Source of the DNA: Fertoeibacter niger
GTDB taxonomy: Bacteria; Pseudomonadota; Alphaproteobacteria; Rhodobacterales; Rhodobacteraceae
NCBI RefSeq assembly: GCF_009380135.2
Contig: NZ_WHUT02000008.1
Coordinates: forward strand, 124,001-188,000
DNA: 64,000 bases
Reading direction: 5' to 3'
The position numbers and the translations under genes were made by a program. The notes beneath the pieces are model-generated. The model worked only from the letters and a program-made list of their open reading frames with translations, had not been told where the DNA came from and did no database searches. Every line of letters starts with the position of its first letter. The first letter of the stretch is position 1. Below, one piece after another: positions 33,770 to 45,288 of this stretch.

Positions 33770-35455
33770 ATGTCTGACGCCCGGCAAGAAAGGATCGACC
33801 GCATCACAGCCAACCCGGCCTTTGACGTGATCGTCGTGGGCGGCGGGATCAATGGCATCGGCGTCTTTCACGACCTGGCGCATCAGGGCCTGCGGGTGCT
33901 GCTGGTCGAGATGAGCGATTTCTGTTCCGGCTGTTCCGCGGCCCCTTCGCGGATGATCCATGGTGGCCTGCGGTATCTGGAGAATGGCGAGATATCCTTG
34001 GTGCGCGAAAGCCTGATCGAGCGTGACCGGCTGTTGCGCAACGCCCCGCATCTTGTGCGGCCGCTGCCGACGACGATTCCCATCGACCGTTTCGCCTCGG
34101 GTCTGGCGAATGCCGCACTGGGGTTTCTGGGTTTTACCGGCCGGCCGCGCCCACGCGGTGCGCTGCCGATCAAGCTGGGGCTGGCCCTTTATGATGCGAT
34201 CACAGGGCGTAGGCGGGTGTTGCCGCGCCACCGCTTTCGCGGCCGGATGGCAACACGGGCGGCCTTTCCCGATCTGCGGCCCGACCTGCGGTTTTCGGCC
34301 ACCTATCACGACGCCTGGATTTCGCACCCGGAACGCCTGGGGCTGGAACTGATCGGCGATGCCAGCGCGCAGAACGCGGGTGCCGTTGCGCTGAACTATG
34401 CCCGGCTGACGCATGGGGCACGGGGGCTTGTGCTGACCGACAGCGAAACCGGGCAAACCCTGCCTGTCAGCGCCCGGATGATTGTCAACGCCACCGGCGC
34501 CTGGATTGACGACACCGCCGCATCGCTGGGTGCGCGGCTGAACGAAAGGCTGGTGTCGGGCACCAAGGGGTCGCACCTCATTCTCGACAATCCGGCGCTG
34601 GCGGCGGCGCTGAACGGCCACATGATCTATTTCGAGAATGCCGATGGCCGGGTTTGCATCGTGTTTCCCTATCTGGGCCGGGTGCTGGCCGGGTCTACCG
34701 ATCTGCGGGTGAACGAGGCGGGCCGGACGGCGTGCAGCCCGCAGGAGCGGGATTATATCCTTGCCGCAATCGGTGCGCTGTTTCCCGGCGTCCCGATCAA
34801 CGCCGCGCAGATCGTCTACAGCTATGCGGGCATCCGCCCGCTGCCGGTCAGCGACGCCGATTTCACCGGGCGCATCTCTCGCGGGCATGCGGTGCGGCGG
34901 CTGGGCGGGGCGGTGCCGCAGATCGGCATGGTGGGCGGCAAATGGACGACTTACCGCGCCTTTGCCGAGGATACCGTCGATCTTGTGCTGGCCGACCTTG
35001 GCCTTGCCCGCAGTGTCAGCACCCGCGACCTGCCCATCGGCGGCGGGGCCGGATATGGCCCCGGTCTGGTGGAAAACCTGACCCTGCACCACGGGCTGTC
35101 GGATCACCGCGCGGCGCATCTGGCGGATCTCTACGGAAGCCGCGCCGCAGCGGTTGCCACCTTTTGCACCGGGCAGGATGACCCGCTGCCGGGCGTGCCG
35201 ATGACAGCGGGCGAGGTGGTCTGGGCCATCCGGCATGAACATGCCTGTCATCTGGCCGACGTGCTGCAACGGCGCAGCCCGCTGGCGATCCGTGGCCAGT
35301 TGTCGCTGCCGCTGATCAGCGCCACCGCCCGCGTCATGGCGCGCGAATGCGGCTGGTCCGACGCACGGACAACGGCCGAAATCACGCGCTTTCTCAGCGA
35401 CCTTGAAACCTATCACGGGGTCAGGCTGACCCAACCGGAAGGAGCCCTGCCATGA
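33770..35455 (+). CDS. FAD-dependent dehydrogenase of the glycerol-3-phosphate dehydrogenase (GlpD/EryB) family
   Basis: 561 residues, membrane-associated flavoenzyme that passes electrons to quinone. N-terminal FAD motif VIVVGGGINGIGVFHDLA (about 21-38), GCSAAPSRMIHGGLRYLENGE, and FPYLGRVLAGSTD; GMVGGKWTTYRAFAED near the FAD-closing segment, then a C-terminal DAO_C domain. Longer-range pattern matches GlpD; in rhizobial erythritol operons the EryB enzyme of this family oxidises erythritol phosphate. Context (FGGY kinase, SorC regulator) favours a polyol-phosphate dehydrogenase over plain GlpD. Strong AAGGAAG ribosome site. Confidence 0.88.
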   Translation: MSDARQERIDRITANPAFDVIVVGGGINGIGVFHDLAHQGLRVLLVEMSDFCSGCSAAPSRMIHGGLRYLENGEISLVRESLIERDRLLRNAPHLVRPLPTTIPIDRFASGLANAALGFLGFTGRPRPRGALPIKLGLALYDAITGRRRVLPRHRFRGRMATRAAFPDLRPDLRFSATYHDAWISHPERLGLELIGDASAQNAGAVALNYARLTHGARGLVLTDSETGQTLPVSARMIVNATGAWIDDTAASLGARLNERLVSGTKGSHLILDNPALAAALNGHMIYFENADGRVCIVFPYLGRVLAGSTDLRVNEAGRTACSPQERDYILAAIGALFPGVPINAAQIVYSYAGIRPLPVSDADFTGRISRGHAVRRLGGAVPQIGMVGGKWTTYRAFAEDTVDLVLADLGLARSVSTRDLPIGGGAGYGPGLVENLTLHHGLSDHRAAHLADLYGSRAAAVATFCTGQDDPLPGVPMTAGEVVWAIRHEHACHLADVLQRRSPLAIRGQLSLPLISATARVMARECGWSDARTTAEITRFLSDLETYHGVRLTQPEGALP

Positions 35456-36297
35456 AGATCACCCCCAAGGTTCGGATGAACCGCATGTTCCGCAACGGCG
35501 GCTGTCTGGATGTGGCCGTCGATCACGGCGTCTGCAACGAGCCCGGCTTTCTGAACGGGCTGGAGGATATGGGCCGCGTGGTGGGCATGTTGGTGGATAC
35601 GCGGCCCGATGCGATCCAGATGGCCTATGGTCAGGCCGATCTGCTGCAAACCCGCCCCGAGCGTGACAAACCCGCGCTGGTGCTGCGGCTGGACATGGGC
35701 AACCCCTATAACGCCACGCGCCACCGCGTCATGTGGGCCGAGTTGCAGAACGCCGCCGACCCTGTTCTGCCGGCGGTCGAGATGGATGCCGCCTGCGTGG
35801 TGGTCAACCTGTTCATGCTGCCCGACGAGCCGGAACTGTTCCGCCAATGCGTGCAGAACATCGCACGGGTGCGCGCCGATTGTTCGCGCTATGGCATGCC
35901 CCTGATGATCGAGCCGCTGGTGATGCTGCCCAATGACGTGCGCGGCGGTTATCAGGTGGACGGTGACGCGGAAAAGATCGTCACTCTGGTGCGGCTGGCG
36001 GCGGAAATGGGGGCTGACATCATCAAGGCCGATCCCACGTCGAACCCGCAGGATTTTCATCGCGTGGTCGAGGCTGCCCGCGTGCCCGTGCTGGCGCGCG
36101 GTGGCGGGAAAGAGGATTTGCGCGCTGTTCTGCAAAAATCGGCGGCACTGGTGGCGCAGGGGGCAAGGGGGCTCGTTTATGGCCGCAACATCTATCAACA
36201 TGCCAATCCGGGGGCAGTGGTTGCGGCGTTGATGGCGATCATCCATCAGGGTGCCAGCGGCGAAGCCGCGTGGGAGGTATACAACCGTGGCGCGTGA
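35452..36297 (+). CDS. Class I aldolase, DhnA/LsrF (FbaB) type
   Basis: 281-residue TIM-barrel aldolase. Seen: CLDVAVDHGVCNEP (18-31), MIEPLVM (152-158) and ADIIKADPTSNPQDF with the predicted Schiff-base lysine K192, then PVLARGGGKED for phosphate binding and LVYGRNIYQHANP. This family includes DhnA fructose-bisphosphate aldolase and LsrF. Between the flavoenzyme and kinase genes it most likely cleaves (or condenses) a ketose-phosphate made by them. Start overlaps the previous stop by ATGA. Confidence 0.85.
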   Translation: MKITPKVRMNRMFRNGGCLDVAVDHGVCNEPGFLNGLEDMGRVVGMLVDTRPDAIQMAYGQADLLQTRPERDKPALVLRLDMGNPYNATRHRVMWAELQNAADPVLPAVEMDAACVVVNLFMLPDEPELFRQCVQNIARVRADCSRYGMPLMIEPLVMLPNDVRGGYQVDGDAEKIVTLVRLAAEMGADIIKADPTSNPQDFHRVVEAARVPVLARGGGKEDLRAVLQKSAALVAQGARGLVYGRNIYQHANPGAVVAALMAIIHQGASGEAAWEVYNRGA

Positions 36298-37801
36298 CCT
36301 GCTGCTGGGCATCGACATCGGCAATACCGTGGTGAAGGCGGTGCTTTTCGATCTGGCAGGTCGCCAGATCGCGCGGCATGGCGTGGATGGTGCCACCCTG
36401 AAACCCGCGCCCGCCATGGTCGAGCGCCCGGTGGCCGGGCTTTGGGCCGATGCGCAGGTGGCCATTTCCGGCTGTCTGGCGGCGGCGGGGGCCGATCCGG
36501 CACGGATTGCCGCCGTGGGTCTGGCCGGGCATGGCAACGGGCTTTACCTGCTGGATCGTGACGGCGCGGCGCTGCTGGGTATCCAGTCACTTGATACCCG
36601 TGCCGCCGGTCTGGCCGCCGATCTTGACCGTGCGGTGGGGCCCGATCTGCATGCGATCTGCCTGCAACGGCCCTGGCCCGCGCAAACCCCCGTGCTGCTG
36701 GCCTGGGTCAAGGCGCACCGGCCAGAGGTCTATGCAAAGGCCGCAACCCTGTGCTTTGCCAAGGATATCATCGCCTGCCACCTGACAGGGCAGCGCGCCA
36801 CCGAGATTTCCGACATGTCGGGGGCCGGGCTTTTGTGCCTGCCCGCGGCCCGTTATGACGCGGGGCTGATGGCGCTTTACGGGCTAGCCGATGCGATGCC
36901 CCTGCTGCCGCCGCTGAAACTGCCAACCGATGTGGTGGGCCATGTGACGCCAGCCGCCGCTGCCGCAACCGGGCTGCGCGAGGGCACGCCGGTGGTTGCC
37001 GGATATTTCGATGTGGTGGCTTCCGCCTTGGGGTCGGGCGCGGTCGGGGCAGGGGCGGCATCTGTTGTGCTGGGCAGCTGGTCGGTCAACCAGGTGTTTG
37101 CCGATGCACCTGTGCGCAATGCGGATGTGTTCATGGTGGCGGCGTTTGGCCCCGGGCGCTTTGCCAATATGGACAACAGCGCCACGTCGGCGGCCAATCT
37201 GGAATGGTATGTCCGCGCGCTGATCGAGCGGGGCGCGCATCATGACGATCCTTTTGCCATGGTGAATGATCTGGTGGGCCGGGCCGGGGTTGCGCCGGAT
37301 GACCCGATGTTTCACCCGTTTCTGTATGGTGGCCGCCACGGCGCGCAGCAGCGCGGCGGGTTCTACGGTCTGGCAGGCTGGCATGACGAAGGGCACATGC
37401 TGCGCGCGCTTTATGAAGGTGTGGCGTTCGAGCATCGCCGCCATGTCGGTGTGCTGACCGCCGCCGGGGCGGCGATCACCGAGGTTGCCCTGTCGGGCGG
37501 CGGCACGCGATCACCACATTGGCCGCAGATGATGGCCGATGTGCTGGGCCTGCCGGTCAGCCTTGGCATCGCCGAGGAAACCGGGGCGCTTGGCGGTGTG
37601 ATGGCCGCTGCCGTCGGAGTAGGGCTTTTCCCTGACGAGGAGGCGGCAGTTGCGGCGATGACCACGTGCAAGGCGCAGCTTTTCCCCGATCCTGCGCGCC
37701 GCGCCCTGCATGAGCGCCGCTTTGCCGTGTGGCAGCGCCTGACCGAAAGGATGGAGCCTTTCTGGGCCGATCTTGCAGGATTGCGCAGCCACGACCAATG
37801 A
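36287..37801 (+). CDS. FGGY-family carbohydrate kinase
   Basis: 504-residue sugar or polyol kinase: GIDIGNTVVKAVLFD (8-22) is the phosphate 1 motif, VGLAGHGNGLYLLD the substrate-loop region, and VALSGGGTRSPHWPQMMADVLGLPV the adenosine motif in the C-domain. GTG at 36287, about 10 bases after GGGAGG and overlapping the aldolase by 11 bp, is preferred to an in-frame ATG at 36251. Probably phosphorylates the imported substrate before oxidation by the flavoenzyme; EryA-like enzymes are the closest functional analogy. Confidence 0.87.
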   Translation: MARDLLLGIDIGNTVVKAVLFDLAGRQIARHGVDGATLKPAPAMVERPVAGLWADAQVAISGCLAAAGADPARIAAVGLAGHGNGLYLLDRDGAALLGIQSLDTRAAGLAADLDRAVGPDLHAICLQRPWPAQTPVLLAWVKAHRPEVYAKAATLCFAKDIIACHLTGQRATEISDMSGAGLLCLPAARYDAGLMALYGLADAMPLLPPLKLPTDVVGHVTPAAAAATGLREGTPVVAGYFDVVASALGSGAVGAGAASVVLGSWSVNQVFADAPVRNADVFMVAAFGPGRFANMDNSATSAANLEWYVRALIERGAHHDDPFAMVNDLVGRAGVAPDDPMFHPFLYGGRHGAQQRGGFYGLAGWHDEGHMLRALYEGVAFEHRRHVGVLTAAGAAITEVALSGGGTRSPHWPQMMADVLGLPVSLGIAEETGALGGVMAAAVGVGLFPDEEAAVAAMTTCKAQLFPDPARRALHERRFAVWQRLTERMEPFWADLAGLRSHDQ

Positions 37802-37949
37802 CGGCACCATGGCCAAATCAAGGGCGCGTGCATGGCGGGCGTCGTGCTGGCCTGCCGTCTGACCGCAACTGTGCCATGCCGCGGGTCGTGTCGGTGCAGG
37901 CCCTGCCCGATTGCGCCGCAGCCACGGCTGCCCGGCCCGGTTCTCACCC

Positions 37950-38729
37950 TCAGGCGGTGGGCACTGTGCCGCCGTCGATGACATATTCCGTTCCGGTTAT
38001 GCTGCCCGCGCGGTCAGACCCAAGGAAGGCGATCAGGTTTGCGATTTCGGCGGGGGTCGAAGGGCGGCCAAGGGGTATGCCGCCCAAGGCTTGCATGATG
38101 ATCTGCTTGCCGCCCTCGGTGTCGGTGCCCGCTTCTTCTGCCAGGCGTTCGGCCAGCCGGACCGAGGCTTCGGTCTCGATCCAGCCCGGGGCCACGCGCA
38201 GCACCCGCACGCCCTTTGGCGCGACCTCCTTTGACAGGCTCTTGCTGTAGACCGACAGCGCGGCCTTGGCGGCGGCGTAGCCCGTGGTCGCTTCGGGCAG
38301 GGGCAACAGGCGCTGGATCGAGGTGACATGGATCACTACGCCGCTGCCCTGCGCCACCATGCCCGGCAGCAGGGCACGGTCCAGCCGCACGGCGGGCATC
38401 AGGTTCAGGTTCAACTCCGCCTGCCACTCCGCCTCGCCGAGGGCGGCAAAGCCACCGCCCGGCGCGGATGACCCGCCCAGCATGTGAACGATGATATCCA
38501 CCCCGCCCAGCCGGTCCTGAACGGCACCGGCGACCACCTGGCAGCCCTGAACCGTTGTCAGATCGGCCGCGACGAACATTTCGGCCGGCAGGGTCGCGGT
38601 CCGGCTGCGGGCTGTGGTCAGCACCGTTGCCCCCAGTTCACGAAACAGCGCCACCGTGGCGGCACCCGCGCCCTGTGTGCCGCCGGTGATCAGGGTGCGC
38701 TTGCCCTGCAAGTTCAGAAACCCGCCCAT
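37950..38729 (-). CDS. Short-chain dehydrogenase/reductase
   Basis: 259-residue classical SDR: cofactor loop [11 protein letters not shown] (15-25), N/S and catalytic YAAAK with Y near residue 153 ([12 protein letters not shown]), GWIETEA after the active site and IDGGTVPTA end. Makes a TGATG junction with the small NTF2-like gene upstream. Converges on the kinase gene. Substrate unknown. Confidence 0.88.
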   Translation of the reverse strand: MGGFLNLQGKRTLITGGTQGAGAATVALFRELGATVLTTARSRTATLPAEMFVAADLTTVQGCQVVAGAVQDRLGGVDIIVHMLGGSSAPGGGFAALGEAEWQAELNLNLMPAVRLDRALLPGMVAQGSGVVIHVTSIQRLLPLPEATTGYAAAKAALSVYSKSLSKEVAPKGVRVLRVAPGWIETEASVRLAERLAEEAGTDTEGGKQIIMQALGGIPLGRPSTPAEIANLIAFLGSDRAGSITGTEYVIDGGTVPTA

Positions 38730-39049
38730 CAGCCGATCCTCAGATCGCGGATGCGGTCATCCGCAAGCCCGAAGGTGAATGTCAGCACCGCCGGGCTGCC
38801 GGGAAACTCGCCGCTGACCCGGGCGCGAACCACCGTCTTTCCGCCGGTTTCGGTCAGGTCCAGCGGCTCGGCGCTGTGGCGATACTTTGCCTTGGCCGCC
38901 AGCCACCAGAGGCGGATCGCCTGGGGGCCATTGTGCGTAGCGCCTTCGTCCAGCACCACGGCATCAGGGGCAAAGGCTGCGGCAAGGGCCGCGCCATCCT
39001 GTGGGGCTTGGGCGGTGAAATAGGTCTGTATCGGGGCGGGAAGGGTCAT
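38729..39049 (-). CDS. NTF2/SnoaL-like small protein
   Basis: 106 residues: opens [26 protein letters not shown], then [16 protein letters not shown] and a final [18 protein letters not shown] strand, the usual SnoaL-like polyketide-cyclase/NTF2 fold of small ligand-binding or isomerase proteins. ATG 39049 has GGAG at good distance. Co-transcribed with the SDR; the pair probably handles one small molecule or acts as a detoxification unit. Confidence 0.75.
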   Translation of the reverse strand: MTLPAPIQTYFTAQAPQDGAALAAAFAPDAVVLDEGATHNGPQAIRLWWLAAKAKYRHSAEPLDLTETGGKTVVRARVSGEFPGSPAVLTFTFGLADDRIRDLRIG

Positions 39050-39379
39050 GCCATGCTCCTGTCTGGTCTGACGGCAACATAGATCGCGGCACTTGCGGCG
39101 ATAACCGGTATAGAACGGCATCTGATGATGACAGCATCGGGACAATGACGGAGCCCGGGCTGAAAGCGCCGCAGGTGATGCCAACCATCGCGCGGCCTGG
39201 GCCATTTTGCGCGGCGTGCCGGATGTGGCGGATGGTGGCACCGCCCGCATGATCCGCCTGTTGCCTGACTGGCCGCCGCCACGCCCCCGTTTCAGCCCGC
39301 ATTGTCCTGCCCGTCGCAACCACTCGGCCGGGTTTTCGGCCTTTCATACGCTGTGGCGGCGACTGCCGGACATGACGGG
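39050..39379. other. 330-bp gap between the NTF2-like gene and oxyR
   Basis: No supported gene. Open frames here lack ribosome sites and family-like sequence. The part near 39080-39130 (before the NTF2-like gene) is relatively AT-rich and probably contains its promoter; nothing else recognisable. Confidence 0.5.
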
Positions 39380-40312
39380 TCAAGGATTGTCGCAGGGTCC
39401 GGTCGGCGCATTTTTCCGACGCAGGGTGTCGGCAGATTGCCGCACAACCTCGGCAATCTGGCCAAGCTGGGCGGCCAGCGGGTTGGTCTTGCGCCAGATC
39501 ATGCCGATGGTGCGCGACGGCTGCGGGCTTTTCAGCCGCGCGATGCAGACCGAGGCAGAGCGTGTTTCCACCGCAACCGCCATTTCAGGGATCAGCGTCA
39601 CGCCGATCCCCGCTCCGACCATCTGCACCAGCGTTGAAAGTGAGCTGCCATCCAGCAATTCGCGCGGGGCGGTCGATTGCAGGTTGCAGAACGACAGCGC
39701 CTGATCCCGGAAGCAATGCCCCTCTTCCAGCAGCAGCAGGCGCATTTCGCGCAGCATGTCGCGGTTGGGCACCGGCTTGCCCGCCTCTTCGGCGGCGCGC
39801 ACCAGCACGAAATCCTCGGTGAACAGCGCCACTTCGGTCAGCGAGGGTTCCGACAGCGGCAACGCCACGATGGCCGTATCCAGCCGCCCGCCCGCCAGCT
39901 CCTGTATCAGCTTGGGCGTGACTGTTTCGCGCACATGGATATCAAGGCTGGGGTTCATCTGCATCAGGTTGCCGATGATCGTCGGCAACAGATAGGGGGC
40001 GACCGTGGGGATGACCCCGATGCGCAGGCGGCCCACCAGCCCGGTGCGGGCCGCACGGGCCAGATCCTCCAACTCGTCCACCCCGCGCAGGATGTCGCGG
40101 GCGCGCAGGGCGAAATCCTCACCAAAGCTCGTCAGCCGCACCTGGCGCGCGCCACGTTCGAACAGTTCTGTGCCCAGCGTATCCTCCAGTTCCCTGATCT
40201 GCATCGACAGGGCGGGCTGCGATATGGCGCAGGTTTCGGCCGCATGCCCGAAATGGCCGTGGCGTGCGAGGGCCTCGAAATAGCGCAGTTGCTTCAGTGT
40301 CAGGTTGTTCAT
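39380..40312 (-). CDS. oxyR: Hydrogen-peroxide sensor OxyR (LysR family)
   Basis: 310 residues: LysR HTH in the first 60 residues (LKQLRYFEALARHGHFGHAAETCAISQPALSMQIRELED) and the redox pair C200 and C209 in EEGHCFRDQALSFC, matching C199/C208 of E. coli OxyR. The ATG at 40312 places the HTH normally. Divergent from katG, the classical arrangement for peroxide-inducible catalase-peroxidase. Confidence 0.95.
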   Translation of the reverse strand: MNNLTLKQLRYFEALARHGHFGHAAETCAISQPALSMQIRELEDTLGTELFERGARQVRLTSFGEDFALRARDILRGVDELEDLARAARTGLVGRLRIGVIPTVAPYLLPTIIGNLMQMNPSLDIHVRETVTPKLIQELAGGRLDTAIVALPLSEPSLTEVALFTEDFVLVRAAEEAGKPVPNRDMLREMRLLLLEEGHCFRDQALSFCNLQSTAPRELLDGSSLSTLVQMVGAGIGVTLIPEMAVAVETRSASVCIARLKSPQPSRTIGMIWRKTNPLAAQLGQIAEVVRQSADTLRRKNAPTGPCDNP

Positions 40313-42748
<2,436 letters not shown>

Positions 42749-42810
42749 TGCCTTGCCGCAGGTCTGCCGCGTCTGGCGGCGGAGATAGGGACGGACACAC
42801 CCGCTGAAAC

Positions 42811-42850
42811 AGGGCGGCGCTTCAAAAGAAGCGCCGCCCTGGCTTTTTGC
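42811..42850 (+). terminator. Rho-independent terminator of katG
   Basis: Perfect 13-bp stem AGGGCGGCGCTTC / GAAGCGCCGCCCT with an AAAA loop, followed by GGCTTTTT. Confidence 0.9.
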
Positions 42851-43065
42851 AGGGGTCCGCATCGGTGCGACATGCCGGTGCCGCTGGTCAATGACGCACC
42901 GCGGCATGGCCAAAAGCGCAAAAAAGTATCAGCAAACTGCAAGGGCTGTAGTAGACCACCCCCGAGTCGGGGCGTAGTCTTTGCCCATGTCCAGACGGGT
43001 ATACCCGCCGGACGGGGGGCGCTGAACAGGCTGAAAGCCTGCATCGGCGCGGGGAGGAGGCGCGG
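42851..43065. other. katG-araC gap with a second hairpin
   Basis: Part of the 317-bp stretch between katG and the AraC gene. At 42953-42980 an interrupted inverted repeat (AGAC...CCCC GAGTC GGGG...GTCT) is visible, preceded by the A-rich tract 42918-42927. It may belong to the AraC promoter or operator. No gene. Confidence 0.4.
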
Positions 43066-43950
43066 ATGAAACCGGATCTTGAGGTCGTCCAGATCGGGCG
43101 ATCGGAATCGTTCAAGGCGTGGGAACACGGCTATCCGTATCATACGGTGCGCTGGCATTTTCACCCGGAATACGAAATCCACCATGTCGTCGCCACCAGC
43201 GGCCACTATTTTGTCGGCGATTTCATCGGGTCGTTCGAGCCGGGCAATCTGGTGCTGACCGGGCCAAACCTGCCCCACAACTGGGTCAGCGACGTGGCCG
43301 ATGGGGCCGATGTGCCGCTGCGCAGCCGCGTGGTGCAATTTTCCGAGCCGTTCATCGCCGATGCGATGGCCCTGCTGCCCGAACTGGCCGCCTGCGAGCC
43401 GCTGCTGGAAACCAGCCGCCGTGGCGCTTGCTTTGGCCCTGCCACAGCCCGCGCCGCAGGGCCGCTGCTGGCCGAACTGGTCACGGCGCAGGGCCTGCGG
43501 CGGATCGAGATTTTCATCGGCCTTCTGGGCATCCTTTGCCGCGCCGCCGACATGCGCCCGCTGACCAGCGCCAGCTATCTGCCCGATCCCTCGGGATTCA
43601 TGTCCACGGGCATCAACGAGGCGCTGGCCTATATCAACGCCAACCTGACCGAACCGTTCAATGAAAAGGATCTGGCGGCGATCGCCGGCCTTAGCCCCAG
43701 CACGTTTTCGCGCAGCTTTCGCCGCCATACCGGGCTGGCACTGGTGAAATACGTCAACCGGTTGCGCATCAACCTGGCCTGCCAATTGCTGATGGGGGCC
43801 GACCAGATGAAGATCACTGATGTGTGCTTTTCGTCGGGTTTCAACAACATATCCAACTTCAACCGGCAGTTTCAGGTGCAAAAGGGCATGACGCCCTCGC
43901 GCTTCCGCGACCTGCTGGCGGAAAACCACAGCACCGCCGAAGCGGCGTAA
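43066..43950 (+). CDS. AraC-family regulator of the pentitol operon
   Basis: 294 residues: an N-terminal cupin-like sensor (HTVRWHFHPEYEIHHVV, GDFIGSFEPGNLVLTGPNLPHNW) and two C-terminal HTH units (LAAIAGLSPSTFSRSFRRHTG and ITDVCFSSGFNNISNFNRQFQ). The sensor type is found in many sugar-responsive AraC regulators. It precedes the importer and ribitol-catabolic genes in the same direction, 217 bp from the binding-protein gene, so it is probably their activator. Confidence 0.9.
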   Translation: MKPDLEVVQIGRSESFKAWEHGYPYHTVRWHFHPEYEIHHVVATSGHYFVGDFIGSFEPGNLVLTGPNLPHNWVSDVADGADVPLRSRVVQFSEPFIADAMALLPELAACEPLLETSRRGACFGPATARAAGPLLAELVTAQGLRRIEIFIGLLGILCRAADMRPLTSASYLPDPSGFMSTGINEALAYINANLTEPFNEKDLAAIAGLSPSTFSRSFRRHTGLALVKYVNRLRINLACQLLMGADQMKITDVCFSSGFNNISNFNRQFQVQKGMTPSRFRDLLAENHSTAEAA

Positions 43951-44167
43951 CCCCAAGGGGAAAGGATTTCGGCTGCGGCGCAACGGGCCCATGGTCCGCG
44001 CGGCGCGGCGCATACCCGGCCAGACCAGCAGATAGGGCAACGGTGGCGGAGGAGCCTTCACCGGACAGCTTTGCCATGCCTGCCGCTCTGCCACACCACG
44101 GCCTGACGGCGGCGGCCCGCGCCGTCTGGCCGCACCACAATCACGCGGTCAACATGGAGGATGATCA

Positions 44168-45214
44168 ATGACTTGCACATCGAAACTGACGGGCGCTGTA
44201 GCGCTGATGGCGGGCCTGCTGGGCAGCGCCGCCTTTGCCCAGACCACCGGCACCGTGGCCTTTCTGATGCCCGACCAGGCATCGACCCGCTATGAAGAGC
44301 ATGACTTTCCCGGCTTTCAGGCCGAAATGACCAGGCTTTGCCCCGATTGCACGGTAATCTACCAAAACGCCAATGCCGATGTGGCGCTGCAACAGCAGCA
44401 GTTCAATTCAGTCATCACACAAGGTGCCACGGTCATCGTGCTTGACCCGGTTGACAGCAGCGCCGCCGCCTCGCTGGTCAGCCTGGCGCAGGCGCAGGGC
44501 ATCAAGGTGATCGCCTATGACCGCCCGATTCCCGGCAAGACCGCCGATTACTATGTGTCGTTTGACAATCAGGGCATCGGCAAGGCCATCGCGCAATCGC
44601 TGGTGGACAAGCTGAAGGCTGACGGCGTGCCGGCGGGCGCAGGCGTGTTGCAGATCAACGGCTCGCCCACCGATGCGGCGGCCGGTCTTATCCGCGACGG
44701 GATTGACGAGGCGCTGGATGCCTCGGGCTATGTGACGCTGGCCGAGTTTGACACCCCCGACTGGGCCCCGCCAAAAGCGCAGGAATGGGCCTCGGGCCAG
44801 ATCACCCGGTTCGGGGCTGACATCATCGGCGTCGTGGCGGCGAATGACGGCACCGGCGGCGGCGCGATTGCGGCGTTCAAGGCGGCGGGGGTTGACCCGG
44901 TTCCGCCGGTCACGGGCAATGATGCCACGATCGCGGCGCTGCAACTGATCATCGCGGGCGACCAGTACAACACCATTTCCAAACCCTCGGAAATCGTGGC
45001 GGCAGCGGCGGCCAACATTGCCGTGCAGTTCCTGAACGGCGAAACCCCGGCTGCGGAAATGACGCTGTATGACACGCCCTCGCAACTCTTCGTGCCCGCC
45101 GTGGTCACGCGCGACAACCTGAAGGCGGAAATCATCGACAAGGGCATCAACACCGCCGCTGAACTATGCGTGGATCGCTATGCCGCCGGTTGCGCCGAGC
45201 TTGGCATCGAATGA
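44168..45214 (+). CDS. Sugar/polyol-binding protein, XylF/RbsB-like
   Basis: 348-residue periplasmic binding protein with a signal peptide (about 24 residues, ending AFA before QTT). TGTVAFLMPDQASTRYEEHDFPGF, VIVLDPVDSSAAA and VIAYDRPIPG are the ligand-site segments of xylose-type CUT2 binding proteins. GGAGG lies 8 bases ahead of the ATG. Begins the import part of the pentitol operon. Confidence 0.88.
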   Translation: MTCTSKLTGAVALMAGLLGSAAFAQTTGTVAFLMPDQASTRYEEHDFPGFQAEMTRLCPDCTVIYQNANADVALQQQQFNSVITQGATVIVLDPVDSSAAASLVSLAQAQGIKVIAYDRPIPGKTADYYVSFDNQGIGKAIAQSLVDKLKADGVPAGAGVLQINGSPTDAAAGLIRDGIDEALDASGYVTLAEFDTPDWAPPKAQEWASGQITRFGADIIGVVAANDGTGGGAIAAFKAAGVDPVPPVTGNDATIAALQLIIAGDQYNTISKPSEIVAAAAANIAVQFLNGETPAAEMTLYDTPSQLFVPAVVTRDNLKAEIIDKGINTAAELCVDRYAAGCAELGIE

Positions 45215-45288
45215 CGCATGAACCGCCGTCCGGCTGGCCCTGGCCCGCCGGACGGCACCGGCCACCCCGCATGAAAGGACACAAGACC

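Noticed and set aside
33359-35434. 691-residue minus-strand open frame opposite the GlpD-like gene
   Set aside because: Shadow frame; composition low in hydrophobic residues, no motifs.
28178-37801. Canonical erythritol (ery) operon
   Set aside because: Kinase, flavoenzyme and SorC regulator agree, but tetrose-phosphate isomerase genes are missing and a DhnA-type aldolase is present, so the specific label was not used.
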